Source: Tsukamurella ocularis
GTDB taxonomy: Bacteria; Actinomycetota; Actinomycetes; Mycobacteriales; Mycobacteriaceae
DNA: 64,000 nt
NCBI RefSeq assembly: GCF_024807615.1
Contig: NZ_JANUCJ010000003.1
Span: forward strand, 434,001 to 498,000
Direction of reading: 5' to 3'
The notes beneath the pieces were generated by a model. It was not told where the DNA came from and did no database searches. It worked only from the letters and a program-made list of their open reading frames with translations. Shown here one piece after another: positions 17,306-25,341 of the stretch. The stretch's first letter is position 1. Each line of letters starts with the position of its first letter. Made by a program: the position numbers and the translations under genes.

Positions 17306-17334
17306 TTGGGCCACGGGCCGGGTTCTGTTACCGT
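17306..17334 (+). promoter_or_regulatory. rpf promoter (-35 TTGGGC, -10 TACCGT)
   Basis: TTGGGC (17306-17311) and TACCGT (17329-17334) are separated by exactly 17 bp, predicting transcription from about 17341. The repeats CGGTAAC (17297-17303) and GTTACCG (17327-17333) form an inverted pair that overlaps both boxes and could be a second operator. The resulting leader of about 230 bases contains the riboswitch. Confidence 0.65.
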
Positions 17335-17374
17335 CGCTGAGGGCCGCATCAGCAGCCACCCGATCGTTCGCAGC

Positions 17375-17545
17375 GCAGAGCTTCGTCCAGCGTTCGATTC
17401 GGGAAATGCATCACGATCTACACCTGGACGAAGGCGGAGGAACCATCCGCGGCCGCGAGGCCGCAGGGCACACGCCCTAGGGGTCAAGCCGGGCAACCGG
17501 CCGAGCAGCCTCTCGCTCGAACCCGACAGCTAACTTCGTACGCGC
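17375..17545 (+). ncRNA. ydaO/yuaA-type cyclic di-AMP riboswitch in the rpf leader
   Basis: The leader carries the conserved blocks of the family in order: GGCGGAGGAACC near 17434, GGGGTCAA near 17480, and CGAACCCGACAGCTAAC at 17518-17534, separated by variable GC stems. The element ends about 25 bases before the rpf start. c-di-AMP riboswitches of this class normally turn expression off when ligand binds and are known in front of actinobacterial rpf-type cell-wall hydrolase genes. The boundaries are approximate; a covariance-model search (RF00379) would settle them. Confidence 0.87.
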
Positions 17546-17568
17546 GTAGAGAGGAAAGACTTCCCACG

Positions 17569-18234
17569 ATGACCGGTCGTCACCGCAAGCAGTCCACCAC
17601 CAGCCTGAGCGCCGCGAAAATCGCGGCCGCCGGCGCGATGCTGGGTGGCGCGGGTCTCGCGCTCGCCGCCCCCGCCGCGAACGCCGCCCCCGATTCCCAG
17701 TGGGACCAGGTCGCCGCGTGCGAGTCCGGCGGCAACTGGGCCATCAACACCGGCAACGGCTACCACGGCGGCCTGCAGTTCAGCCCGTCGACCTGGGCCG
17801 CCTACGGCGGCACGCAGTACGCCCCCACCGCCAACCAGGCCAGCCGCGCGCAGCAGATCGCCATCGCCGAGAAGGTCCTCGCCGGCCAGGGTAAGGGCGC
17901 ATGGCCCTCCTGCGGCACCGGCCTCGGCGCCCCGACCCCGCGCACCGTCTCCCCCACGGACGCGGGCACCACCAAGCCGGTCAGCAAGCCCGCCGCCAAG
18001 CCGGCTGCGAAGCCGGTCGCGAAGCCGGCCGCCACCAAGCCCGTCGCCAAGCCCGTCGCCAAGCCGGCTGCGAAGCCCGCAGCGAAGCCGGTCGCCAAGC
18101 CCGCCGCGCAGGCCGGCCAGTCGGTGAACGCCCAGTACATCAACCAGGTCATCTCGCAGGCCCAGAGCGGCGGCCAGCAGGTCGACCCCGCCGTGCTTGC
18201 CATGCTGCAGCAGGCCGCGGCCAAGGGCTACTGA
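17569..18234 (+). CDS. rpfA: resuscitation-promoting factor (RpfA-like)
   Basis: A secreted muralytic transglycosylase-like enzyme that wakes dormant actinobacteria. A signal peptide (about 1-40, ending APAANA) precedes the Rpf domain (about 41-115) with [20 protein letters not shown] and the catalytic Glu52, plus the paired cysteines (CESGG and SCGTG). Residues about 135-185 are an alternating Lys-Pro-Ala linker (KPAAKP, KPVAKP units); the last 40 residues are Gln-rich. An RBS-like GAGAGGAAAG precedes ATG. The gene sits between moaD and moaE as in Rv0867c. Confidence 0.95.
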   Translation: MTGRHRKQSTTSLSAAKIAAAGAMLGGAGLALAAPAANAAPDSQWDQVAACESGGNWAINTGNGYHGGLQFSPSTWAAYGGTQYAPTANQASRAQQIAIAEKVLAGQGKGAWPSCGTGLGAPTPRTVSPTDAGTTKPVSKPAAKPAAKPVAKPAATKPVAKPVAKPAAKPAAKPVAKPAAQAGQSVNAQYINQVISQAQSGGQQVDPAVLAMLQQAAAKGY

Positions 18235-18255
18235 GCCCACCGCAGAACACACGTC

Positions 18256-18296
18256 CCACGAGGGGCCTCCGGCATCGCGCCGAAGGCCCCTCGTGG
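18256..18296 (+). terminator. rpf transcription terminator
   Basis: An 18-bp stem with one mismatch (arms 18256-18273 and 18279-18296) and a 5-base loop, starting 22 bases after the rpf stop. The left arm begins CCACGAGGGGCC. It has no T-run but is very stable. Confidence 0.88.
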
Positions 18297-18346
18297 CGTT
18301 TCCGGGTCCGGACGGCGACACCCGGTCGATCACAGCGAAGTAGTGT

Positions 18347-18402
18347 TTTGCATTCGCACACGATCTGCTAGGTTCACTGTCGGTCGTATTCGCGAATGCA
18401 AA
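18347..18402. promoter_or_regulatory. long-spaced inverted repeat in the promoter region of the Gly/Pro-rich gene
   Basis: TTTGCATTCGC (18347-18357) and its exact complement GCGAATGCAAA (18392-18402) are 34 bp apart and bracket a TAGGTT -10-like box (18369-18374). The right arm overlaps a 10-bp perfect palindrome ATTCGCGAAT (18388-18397). The arrangement looks like two operator sites for one regulator, possibly with looping. No regulator gene is adjacent. Confidence 0.6.
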
Positions 18403-18426
18403 GTTCGATAGGAAAGAGAGCCTCGG

Positions 18427-19293
18427 ATGATCGCTCGCCACCGCTCCTCGGGCACCGCCGGCCGGGTCGCCGCTCTCAGCGCGCTGATCGCCGCAGCGGG
18501 ACTCGTCGTCGCAGCTCCCGCCACAGCCACGCCAGGCTGCCCCTGCAACCCCGTCCTGCCCCTCCCCACGCCCGGCGCCTCCGCGAAGCCCGTAGCTGCG
18601 AAGCCGGCGCCGGCCAAGCCCGGCGCGGTGAACGTGCCCGGCGTGGGCCCGGTCGCCGTGCCCGGCCTGGGCAGCGGCGCGGGCACCGGCACCGTCGGCA
18701 CGGGTGCGGTCGCGCCCGGTGGCCGCACGGGCTCCGCCGCGGCAACCCCCGCGGGCACCGGCGCGCCCGTTCCGACCGGCGTCCCTGCCGGCATCGGCGG
18801 CGCAGCGATCCCCACCGGGACAGGCACCGGCACGGTCCCCACCGGCCGCGGCGTCGCCGGCACGACGCTCCCCGGCATCGGCGGCACGGCTGTCCCTGCC
18901 GGCATCGGCGCGGCCCTGCCGGTCGGCGTCGGAGGCGCGGGCTTCCCGATCGCGACGGCGAACGGCATCGGCAGCTCCAGCGGCGTGACCACGAACGGCG
19001 CGGGCGCGCGCGGGGTGGGCAGCGCGGCGGGCATCGGCACGAACGGCATCGGCGCGCAGGGTCTGACGGGCGCCGTCGGTATCCCCGGCATCGGCGTCCC
19101 CGGCACGAGCACCGGCATCAAACCGGTCCGCCCCGTCGTCCCCGCGACGGCGAACGTGCCTGTGCGCCCGGCCAACCCGGCCGGCACCATTCCCGACGGC
19201 GTGCTCGGCGCACCGGTCGTCCCCGGACACCTGGGAATCCCCCTGTTCACTCCGCGCCCGTGCGACCCCACGAAGGTCACCACGTGCGCGTAG
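18427..19293 (+). CDS. secreted Gly/Pro-rich low-complexity protein
   Basis: A 288-residue exported protein: signal peptide about 1-35 (AAGLVVAAPATA then TPGCPC), a short Lys-Pro-Ala stretch (AKPVAAKPAPAKPG) like that of the preceding Rpf, then about 200 residues dominated by Gly with short PAGIGG, GTGTG and GIGT units. It has a cysteine pair at each end of the mature chain (CPC; PCDP..TCA) and none between, so terminal disulphides could close or crosslink it. No catalytic domain; probably structural in the envelope. The GC-rich repeats are coding, not satellite DNA. An RBS (AGGAAAGAGAG) precedes ATG. Confidence 0.82.
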   Translation: MIARHRSSGTAGRVAALSALIAAAGLVVAAPATATPGCPCNPVLPLPTPGASAKPVAAKPAPAKPGAVNVPGVGPVAVPGLGSGAGTGTVGTGAVAPGGRTGSAAATPAGTGAPVPTGVPAGIGGAAIPTGTGTGTVPTGRGVAGTTLPGIGGTAVPAGIGAALPVGVGGAGFPIATANGIGSSSGVTTNGAGARGVGSAAGIGTNGIGAQGLTGAVGIPGIGVPGTSTGIKPVRPVVPATANVPVRPANPAGTIPDGVLGAPVVPGHLGIPLFTPRPCDPTKVTTCA

Positions 19294-19325
19294 TACCGGT
19301 CACCGAACAACGAACCGGCTGAAGG

Positions 19326-19356
19326 GTGGGTCGGCGGCTACGCGCTGCCGACCCAC
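19326..19356. terminator. bidirectional terminator between the Gly-rich gene and moaE
   Basis: Arms GTGGGTCGGC (19326-19335) and GCCGACCCAC (19347-19356) form a perfect 10-bp stem with an 11-base loop. The right arm lies in the last codons of moaE on the other strand, so the hairpin serves the plus-strand gene ending at 19293 and may also end the moaC-mog-moaE message. Confidence 0.75.
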
Positions 19357-19778
19357 TCCTCTGTTCCGTCCCGGAACAGCTGGTGCTTCCACACGGGCAG
19401 CGCCTCCTTGACCGCGTCGACGACCCGCGCGCACGTCGCGAACGCCGCCGCACGATGGTCAGCCGACACCGCGACGACGAGCGCCGCGTCGCCGATCGCC
19501 AGCGGGCCCACGCGATGCGAGACCGCGACCGCCCGCACGCCCTCGGCGGCGTCCGCCTCGCGCTGCACGACCTCCGCGATGACGCGCTCCGCGGTGGGGT
19601 GCGCCGAGTACTCCAGCCCGGTCACGCCGCGGCCACCGTCGTGATCGCGCACGGCGCCGATGAAGCCGACGACCGCACCCGCCTCGGGCCGCGTCACTGC
19701 CGACTCGTGCGCCGCGAGGTCGATCGGATCCTCGGTCACCCGGGCGAAGACGACCTCCGCCGCGGGCTTCTCAGCCAT
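19338..19778 (-). CDS. moaE: molybdopterin synthase catalytic subunit MoaE
   Basis: The large subunit of molybdopterin synthase; with MoaD thiocarboxylate it adds the dithiolene sulfurs to cyclic pyranopterin monophosphate. At 146 residues it has the family length. Motifs are [45 protein letters not shown] and the catalytic lysine region [10 protein letters not shown]. Its start overlaps the mog stop by 8 bases. Corresponds to Rv0866. Confidence 0.94.
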   Translation of the reverse strand: MAEKPAAEVVFARVTEDPIDLAAHESAVTRPEAGAVVGFIGAVRDHDGGRGVTGLEYSAHPTAERVIAEVVQREADAAEGVRAVAVSHRVGPLAIGDAALVVAVSADHRAAAFATCARVVDAVKEALPVWKHQLFRDGTEEWVGSA

Positions 19779-20271
19779 GGTCGCCACCGCGGATCTGGTC
19801 GAGCGCGTGGAGAAGGACCCCATCGAGCACGACGAGGCCGTCGCGGACCCCGCCCGACGAGCCCGGCAGGTTCACCACCAGCGAGGAGCCGGCGACGCCC
19901 GCGAGCCCGCGGCTGAGCACCGTCGTCGGAACGTCCGGCAGGCCGGACGTGCGGATGGCATTGGCGAGACCGGGGATCTCGAAGGTGAGCGCGCCGCGCG
20001 TCTCCTCGGGGGTGCGGTCGGAGGGCGTGAGCCCCGTGCCGCCGGTGGTGAGCACGACGGCGTCGCCGCGGCGGACGGCAGAGCGGATCGCAGCGCCCAC
20101 CTCTTCGCCGTCGGGCACCACGACGGGCCCGTAGACGTCGAAGCCGCGCTGGTCGAGCCACGCCGCGATGGCGGGCCCGGTGGTGTCCTCGCGCTCGCCG
20201 AGGGCGGCGCGGGTGGAGGCGACCACGACGGTGGCGCAGCGGTCGCGGGACGGGCGGAGCGGTTCAGTCAT
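19771..20271 (-). CDS. mog: molybdenum cofactor protein Mog/MoaB
   Basis: A molybdopterin adenylyltransferase-fold protein of 166 residues. The signature [17 protein letters not shown] and the later [12 protein letters not shown] loop form the molybdopterin-binding site. It acts after MoaE/MoaD to prepare molybdopterin for metal insertion. It overlaps moaC by 8 bases upstream and moaE by 8 bases downstream, forming a tight moaC-mog-moaE operon (Rv0864-Rv0866 order). Confidence 0.93.
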   Translation of the reverse strand: MTEPLRPSRDRCATVVVASTRAALGEREDTTGPAIAAWLDQRGFDVYGPVVVPDGEEVGAAIRSAVRRGDAVVLTTGGTGLTPSDRTPEETRGALTFEIPGLANAIRTSGLPDVPTTVLSRGLAGVAGSSLVVNLPGSSGGVRDGLVVLDGVLLHALDQIRGGDHG

Positions 20272-20698
20272 CTGATCTCTCCCAGTGGCCGGTCTTGCCG
20301 CCGTCCTTGGTGAGCACGCGGACGTCCGTCATGACGGCGGCGGGGTCGAGGGCCTTGACCATGTCGTGCAGGGTCAGCCCTGCCACCGCGACGGCGGTGA
20401 GCGCCTCCATCTCGACGCCCGTCCGTCCCGTGCAGCGCACGGTGGCGGTGACGACGATCTCCGCGCCCGACGGTTGCAGGTCGACGGTCACGCCGGAGAT
20501 CGGCAGGGGGTGGCACAGCGGGATCAGGTCGGCCGTGCGCTTGACCGCCATGATGCCCGCGATGCGGGCGGTGGCGAGGACGTCGCCCTTGGGGACCGCA
20601 CCGTCGGCGATCGCCGTGACGACGGCTTCGGTGGTGCGGAAGATCCCGGCCGCGACCGCTGTACGGGCGGTGACGGCCTTGGCGGACACGTCGACCAT
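20264..20698 (-). CDS. moaC: cyclic pyranopterin monophosphate synthase MoaC
   Basis: Converts the MoaA product to cyclic pyranopterin monophosphate. Catalytic motifs are present: [38 protein letters not shown], and [12 protein letters not shown] followed by [11 protein letters not shown]. The first conventional start is ATG 20698 (144 residues), but the frame stays open upstream and encodes the family-like segment [11 protein letters not shown]. The true start may be CTG at 20743, which overlaps the upstream stop, or CTG at 20731. Confidence 0.9.
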   Translation of the reverse strand: MVDVSAKAVTARTAVAAGIFRTTEAVVTAIADGAVPKGDVLATARIAGIMAVKRTADLIPLCHPLPISGVTVDLQPSGAEIVVTATVRCTGRTGVEMEALTAVAVAGLTLHDMVKALDPAAVMTDVRVLTKDGGKTGHWERSDD

Positions 20699-20739
20699 GC
20701 GGGCCGCGCCCGCATCGTCGATGTGTGTCAGCTCTCCGG

Positions 20740-20934
20740 TCAGCGGTTGATCCGGGTCGACGGGTGCACGTACGGGATGTGCTGCTGGGGGAACTCCAGC
20801 TCACCGAACGGCGACATCGCGCCGACCACCGGGGCGGCCAGCTCGTTCACGGCGTGGGCGGCGTGGCCGTCATCCGCCTGCGGCCAGCCGTTGTCGACGT
20901 AGCCGGGCTTCTTCGCATTCGAGGTCTCAGACAC
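20740..20934 (-). CDS. conserved small protein (Rv0863-like position)
   Basis: A 64-residue soluble protein of unknown function, rich in Pro, His and Ala ([23 protein letters not shown] and a terminal VHPSTRINR). The GTG start follows CAGAAT by 6 bases, a leaderless promoter back to back with that of the gene at 20974. It heads the moaC-mog-moaE operon. The position corresponds to Rv0863; similarity beyond position is not claimed. Confidence 0.75.
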   Translation of the reverse strand: MSETSNAKKPGYVDNGWPQADDGHAAHAVNELAAPVVGAMSPFGELEFPQQHIPYVHPSTRINR

Positions 20935-20973
20935 GTCGCTATTCTGTCATGCCCCGGTGTCTAGGCTGTATCG

Positions 20974-23151
20974 GTGAGCAGTAATACGTCGTCGACGGGG
21001 CCTGCGGCGTGGCTGCGCGAGCGCACCGACGCCGAGATCGCGGCGCTGCTCGACGCCCGGCGCGACGTCGCGACGCCCGTCCCCGCAGGTTTCGCCGTGC
21101 TGGCGAGCCGCCTCACCAGCCCGTCGTCGCTGGGCCGCGTCGCCGAGCGCCTCACCCTCCCCGACCTGGCCGTCCTGGAGTTGCTCCTCGCCGAGCCGCT
21201 CGACGCCGACGCCCTCGCCCGCCGGCTCCGCGGCCGTGCGCTGAAGAAGCAGGTACTGGAGTCGGCGGACAAGCTGCGACGCCTGGCGCTGGCCTGGGGA
21301 GACGACGTCCTGCACACCACCGCCGCCGTCCGCGAGGCGCTGCCGTGGCGCTCGACCCAGCTCACGACGCCGCCGGACCTCGACGCCATCGACGCCGCCC
21401 TGGCCGCCGCCGGCCCCGACGAGCGCGCCCTGCTGGACCGCCTGGCCGAGGGCTCGCCGCTGGGCCGTACCGCCGCTGCGGGCCCCGGCACCTCCCCCGA
21501 CCATCCGGTGCAGCGCATGCTGGCCTCGGGGCTGCTCGCGCGCGTCGACCACCAGACCGTCGAGCTGCCGTGGGAGGTCCGCGCCCGGTTGCGCGGCGAG
21601 CTCCCGATCGGCGCCTCCCTCAAGCCGCCCGTGCTCGACGCTCCGCCCGTCCCCGGCGCCGACGGTGCCGGCGCGGTCGCGGCGCTGGAGCTGCTGCGGC
21701 ACGCCGACGACGTGCTCGACGTGCTGGGCGCGGTCCCGGCGCAGCGGGTGAAGGCCGGCGGCATCGGCATCCGCGAGCTGCGCCGCGTCGCGAAGGCGGC
21801 GGGCCTCGCGGAGGACCGCGCCGCCCTCCTCCTGGAGCTCCTCGCCGCGGCCGCGCTGATCGCGGAGGGCGAGCTCGACGGCGAGGAGGATTCGGTGTTC
21901 GCGCCGACGGTCGCGGTCGACGAGTGGCTGCGCGCCGCGCCCGCCGACCGCTGGGCGCTGCTCGCCCGGACCTGGTTGGAGCTGCGCAGGCAGCCCGCGC
22001 TGATCGGCACTCGTGGCGAGGAGGGCATCGTCGGGCCGCTGCACCGGGCGGCGCGCAGCACGGTCGCCCCGCAGGACCGCGCTGCCGTGCTCGAGGTCCT
22101 GGCCCTCGCCCCGCCCGGCGCCGCTCCTGCGGCACCCGACCTGCACGCCGCACTCCGGTTCGCGCACCCGTCCTGGTACCGCCGGCTCACGCTGGACGCG
22201 GTCGCCGACATCATCGCGCAGGCGCAGGTGGTGGGCCTGGTCGCCGGCGGCGCCGTCACCTCCGCCGGCCGCGCGGCCCGCACCACCGACCCCGCGCAGG
22301 CCATGGCCGCGGCGCTGCCGAAGCCCGTCGAGGAGTTTCTGCTCCAGGCCGACCTGACGCTGACCATCCCGGGGCCCACGACGCACGACTTCGCGGCGGC
22401 GGTCGCCCTGGTCGCGGAACTCGAGTCGGCGGGCGGCGCCGCCGTGTACCGCGTGACGGACGCCTCGGTGCGCCGCGCGCTCGACGCCGGCCGCACGTCC
22501 GCGGAGGTGCACGCCTTCTTCGTCGCGCACTCGGTGACGCCCGTGCCGCAAGGCCTGACCTACCTGGTCGACGACGTCGCGCGGCGGCACGGCGCGCTGC
22601 GCGCGGGCGTCGCCGGTTCCTTCCTGCGCTCCGACGATCCGGCGCTCGTCGCGGCGGTCCTCTCCTCCCCCGCCGCGGAGGCGCTCGCACTGCGCGCCGT
22701 CGCGCCGACGGTGCTCATCGCCCAGGTTCCGCTGTCCGACCTGGTCGCGGGGCTCGCGGCCGCCGGATTCAACGCCGCGGCCGAGGATTCGCGAGGCGTC
22801 GTCGTCGACCTGCGGCCCGCCGCGATCCGCCTGCCGTCGCCGCGCCCCCGTCCCCCGGCCGCACAGCCCACGCTCGATCAGCTCGCCGACGCGGCGGTCC
22901 AGATCCGCCGGCAGGACACCCCGTCGGACGACGGTCCCCGCACGTCGGGCCCGGAGCTGATGGCGCTGCTGCAGTCCGCGGCGGGCGAGGGCACGCCGGT
23001 GCGGCTGGGCTACGTGGACGCGAACGGGGTGTTCACGCGGCACGTCGTGGTGCCCGAGTCCGTGCGGCACGGGCAGCTCGCCGCGCTCGACGGTGACGCG
23101 ACCCGCCGGTTCGCCCTGCACCGCGTGACCACCGCGGAGCCGGTGGAGTAG
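20974..23151 (+). CDS. helicase-associated domain protein (Rv0862c-like)
   Basis: A 725-residue actinobacterial protein annotated in relatives as 'helicase-associated domain-containing', related to the N-terminal and accessory region of XPB/Ssl2. It is alpha-rich and has no helicase Walker motifs of its own. A winged-helix-like C-terminal part (about 430-560; DLTLTIPGPTTHDF, VYRVTDASVRRALDAGRT) is recognisable. TAGGCT at 20962-20967 precedes the GTG by 6 bases. The XPB helicase gene 2.2 kb away, as in M. tuberculosis (Rv0861c-Rv0862c), suggests a shared DNA repair role. Confidence 0.85.
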   Translation: MSSNTSSTGPAAWLRERTDAEIAALLDARRDVATPVPAGFAVLASRLTSPSSLGRVAERLTLPDLAVLELLLAEPLDADALARRLRGRALKKQVLESADKLRRLALAWGDDVLHTTAAVREALPWRSTQLTTPPDLDAIDAALAAAGPDERALLDRLAEGSPLGRTAAAGPGTSPDHPVQRMLASGLLARVDHQTVELPWEVRARLRGELPIGASLKPPVLDAPPVPGADGAGAVAALELLRHADDVLDVLGAVPAQRVKAGGIGIRELRRVAKAAGLAEDRAALLLELLAAAALIAEGELDGEEDSVFAPTVAVDEWLRAAPADRWALLARTWLELRRQPALIGTRGEEGIVGPLHRAARSTVAPQDRAAVLEVLALAPPGAAPAAPDLHAALRFAHPSWYRRLTLDAVADIIAQAQVVGLVAGGAVTSAGRAARTTDPAQAMAAALPKPVEEFLLQADLTLTIPGPTTHDFAAAVALVAELESAGGAAVYRVTDASVRRALDAGRTSAEVHAFFVAHSVTPVPQGLTYLVDDVARRHGALRAGVAGSFLRSDDPALVAAVLSSPAAEALALRAVAPTVLIAQVPLSDLVAGLAAAGFNAAAEDSRGVVVDLRPAAIRLPSPRPRPPAAQPTLDQLADAAVQIRRQDTPSDDGPRTSGPELMALLQSAAGEGTPVRLGYVDANGVFTRHVVVPESVRHGQLAALDGDATRRFALHRVTTAEPVE

Positions 23152-23152
23152 C

Positions 23153-24364
23153 TCAGACGAGTTCGCCCCGCTTGCGGGTGAGGTAGGCGCGCTCGGCGGA
23201 GTTCCGGGTGGCGGCGATCGCCGCGTCGTAGGCGCCCTTGGCCTCGGCGGTGCGCCCGACCTTCCGCAGCAGGTGCGCGCGGGTGGCGTGCCAGGCGCGA
23301 TAGCCGTCCAGCGGGAGCGGGTCGACGAGCGCCAGCGCGACCTCCGGGCCGTCGAGCTCGGCGACGGCGATCGCCCGGTTGAGTCGCACGACCGGGGATC
23401 CGTCGATCATCAGTAGCTTGTCGTAGAGCGCCACGACCTGCGCGTAGTCGACGGTGTCGGCGCTCGGGGCGTCGGTGTGGACGGCATTGATCGCGGCAAG
23501 GATCTGGTACCTGCCGGGTCGGTTGATCGCGAGGCATTCGCGGACGAGACCGTGCCCCTCGGCGATGGCGGCGCGGTCCCAGCCGGCGCGGTCCTGCTCG
23601 TCGAGCGGCACGAGCTGCCCGCCGCGGACCCGCGCCGCGCGGCGGGCCTCGGTGAGCAGCATCAGCGCGAGCAGGCCGGTGATCTCGGGATCGCCGGGCA
23701 GCAACGCCCGCATGAGCCGGGCGAGCCGGATCGCCTCCCCGGTCAGCTCCGCGCGGATCGGCTCGCCCTCGCCGGTGGCGAGGTAGCCCTCGTTGAAGAC
23801 GAGGAACAGCACCGTCAGCACCCCGTCGACGCGGTCGGGCAGGTCGGCGGCGGCCGGCACGCGGTACGGGATGCGGGCGGCGGCGATCTTCTTCTTGGCG
23901 CGGGTGATGCGCTGCCCCATCGTGGTCTCGGCGACGAGGAAGGCGCGCGCGATCTCGGGCACCGTCAGGCCGCCGAGCAGGCGCAGGGTGAGGGCGACCC
24001 GCGCCTCGGGGGCGAGCGCCGGATGGCAGCAGGTGAAGATCAGCCGCAGCCGGTCGTCATCGACCGCGCCGGTGGGTTCGGGGTCGGAGTCGTCGTGGAT
24101 CATTTCGGCCGCCCTGTGTTTGGCGTCGCGCCGGCTCTCGCGCCGGATCCGGTCGATCGCGCGGTTGCCCGCGGTGGTGGTGAGCCAGGCGCCGGGGTTC
24201 GGCGGGATGCCAGACTCGGGCCACCTCTCGGCGGCGGCGAGGATCGCCTCGCCCGCCGCCTCCTCGGCGATCGTGATGTCGCCGAAGCGGCGGACGAGCG
24301 AGGCGATGACCCGGCCGTACTCCTCGCGGAAGACCCGGTCGAGCGCGGTGGCGGCGTCGGTCAC
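23153..24364 (-). CDS. ECF-type RNA polymerase sigma factor, ECF42 group (DUF6596)
   Basis: A 403-residue sigma factor: sigma-2 region about 15-85 (FREEYGRVIASLVRRFGD, AIDRIRRESRR), sigma-4 about 115-175 with the HTH (LTVPEIARAFLVAETTMGQRI), then a long C-terminal extension of TPR-like helices typical of ECF42 proteins, which have no classical anti-sigma factor. It starts on GTG overlapping the stop of the DGPF/YCII gene (GTGA). ECF42 sigma factors are known to sit beside, and transcribe, DGPF-domain genes, which fits the neighbour. Confidence 0.92.
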   Translation of the reverse strand: MTDAATALDRVFREEYGRVIASLVRRFGDITIAEEAAGEAILAAAERWPESGIPPNPGAWLTTTAGNRAIDRIRRESRRDAKHRAAEMIHDDSDPEPTGAVDDDRLRLIFTCCHPALAPEARVALTLRLLGGLTVPEIARAFLVAETTMGQRITRAKKKIAAARIPYRVPAAADLPDRVDGVLTVLFLVFNEGYLATGEGEPIRAELTGEAIRLARLMRALLPGDPEITGLLALMLLTEARRAARVRGGQLVPLDEQDRAGWDRAAIAEGHGLVRECLAINRPGRYQILAAINAVHTDAPSADTVDYAQVVALYDKLLMIDGSPVVRLNRAIAVAELDGPEVALALVDPLPLDGYRAWHATRAHLLRKVGRTAEAKGAYDAAIAATRNSAERAYLTRKRGELV

Positions 24365-24723
24365 GCCAGCCCGTCGAAGGCGCGGACCTCGACGGTGCCG
24401 CCGCAGGCCTTGGAGCCCTCGGCGGCGAGCCGCAGCGCGACGTCGAGGTCGGGGGCGTCGACGACCCAGAAGCCGCCGATGAGCTCCTTCGACTCGAGGT
24501 ACGGGCCGTCGGTGACGATCGGCTTGTCGCCGCGGCCGTCGACGACGGTGGCGGTGGTCGCCTCGGCGAGGCCGCCCGCGAACACCCAGTAGCCGTCGGC
24601 CTTGAGCTGCTCGTTGAAGGCGTCGGTCCGCGCGAAGGCCTCCTCCATCGCCTCCTTGGTGCCGTAGTCGCCGAACTCGCTCCGCTCGACGGGGCCGTGC
24701 ACGGAGAGCAGGTAGTGCGTCAT
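24361..24723 (-). CDS. YCII-related (DGPF) domain protein
   Basis: A 120-residue protein with the YCII/DGPF alpha-beta barrel fold; the motif appears here as TDGPYLESKELIGGFWVVDAPD. The biochemical role of these proteins is unknown; ECF42 sigma factors are genetically linked to them. Start ATG 24723 has GAGAGGAAC upstream. The 5' leader contains a GC stem (GGGCGGCC paired with GGCCGCCC, near 24747-24767) and, upstream, TGTCGT and CGTTCG blocks that could be an ECF promoter (low confidence). Confidence 0.88.
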   Translation of the reverse strand: MTHYLLSVHGPVERSEFGDYGTKEAMEEAFARTDAFNEQLKADGYWVFAGGLAEATTATVVDGRGDKPIVTDGPYLESKELIGGFWVVDAPDLDVALRLAAEGSKACGGTVEVRAFDGLA

Positions 24724-24915
24724 GATCTCGTTCCTCTCGGTCGTCGGGCGGCCCCGGCGGCCGCCCTTCACCCTCACTACGAACGCAGGCGTACCGATAC
24801 GACACCACCCCCGGAATTTCTTCGCAGCGCCGATGTCGAAATCCGTCGGTCCCGTTCGTGGAAGGGGTAGGACGCGCCCACCCCGGGCACCGTCACCACC
24901 GCTGAGGAGCACGCC

Positions 24916-25341
24916 ATGAGCACCACCGCCACCACCACCGCGCCCGCCCGCACCGACCGCCTGCCCGTCTGGAAGCGCGGCATCGGCGCCGCCGTCGGCG
25001 CGTCGGTCGCCACCACCGCGATCGCCGCCGTCGCGTCCGCCGCGGGCGTCACCTTCGCCGGGCCCGACGGTGCCGCCATCCCGCTGCTCGGGTTCGCCCA
25101 GCTCACGATGATCTTCTCGCTGATCGCCGTGGGCATCGCCGCCGTGCTGGCGCAGCGTGCGCGGCACCCGCGCTCGACGTTCGTACGCACCTGCGTGGTG
25201 CTGCTCGTGCTGTCCGTCGTGCCGGACGTGACCTTCGGCTTCGACGCGGCGTCCGCCGCGGTGCTGATCCTCACGCACGTGGTCGCGGCCGCGATCGTGG
25301 TGCCGACTCTGGCTCGTCGGCTCACGCGGCACAATGGATAG
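24916..25341 (+). CDS. DUF6069-like four-helix membrane protein
   Basis: A 141-residue protein with four predicted transmembrane helices (about 24-45, 55-77, 87-108 and 112-133) after a Thr/Ala-rich N terminus. The pattern (VGASVATTAIAAVASAAGV, FAQLTMIFSLIAVGIA) resembles DUF6069. Role unknown. A good RBS (GCTGAGGAGC) precedes ATG, unlike its leaderless neighbours. It is divergent from the ECF42 operon and may be part of the same regulon. Its stop abuts the ATG of the XPB helicase. Confidence 0.82.
   Translation: MSTTATTTAPARTDRLPVWKRGIGAAVGASVATTAIAAVASAAGVTFAGPDGAAIPLLGFAQLTMIFSLIAVGIAAVLAQRARHPRSTFVRTCVVLLVLSVVPDVTFGFDAASAAVLILTHVVAAAIVVPTLARRLTRHNG

Noticed and set aside
17985-18110. DNA tandem repeat in the rpf gene
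   Set aside because: It encodes the Lys-Pro-Ala linker common in wall-associated Rpf proteins; the repeat is explained by the protein.
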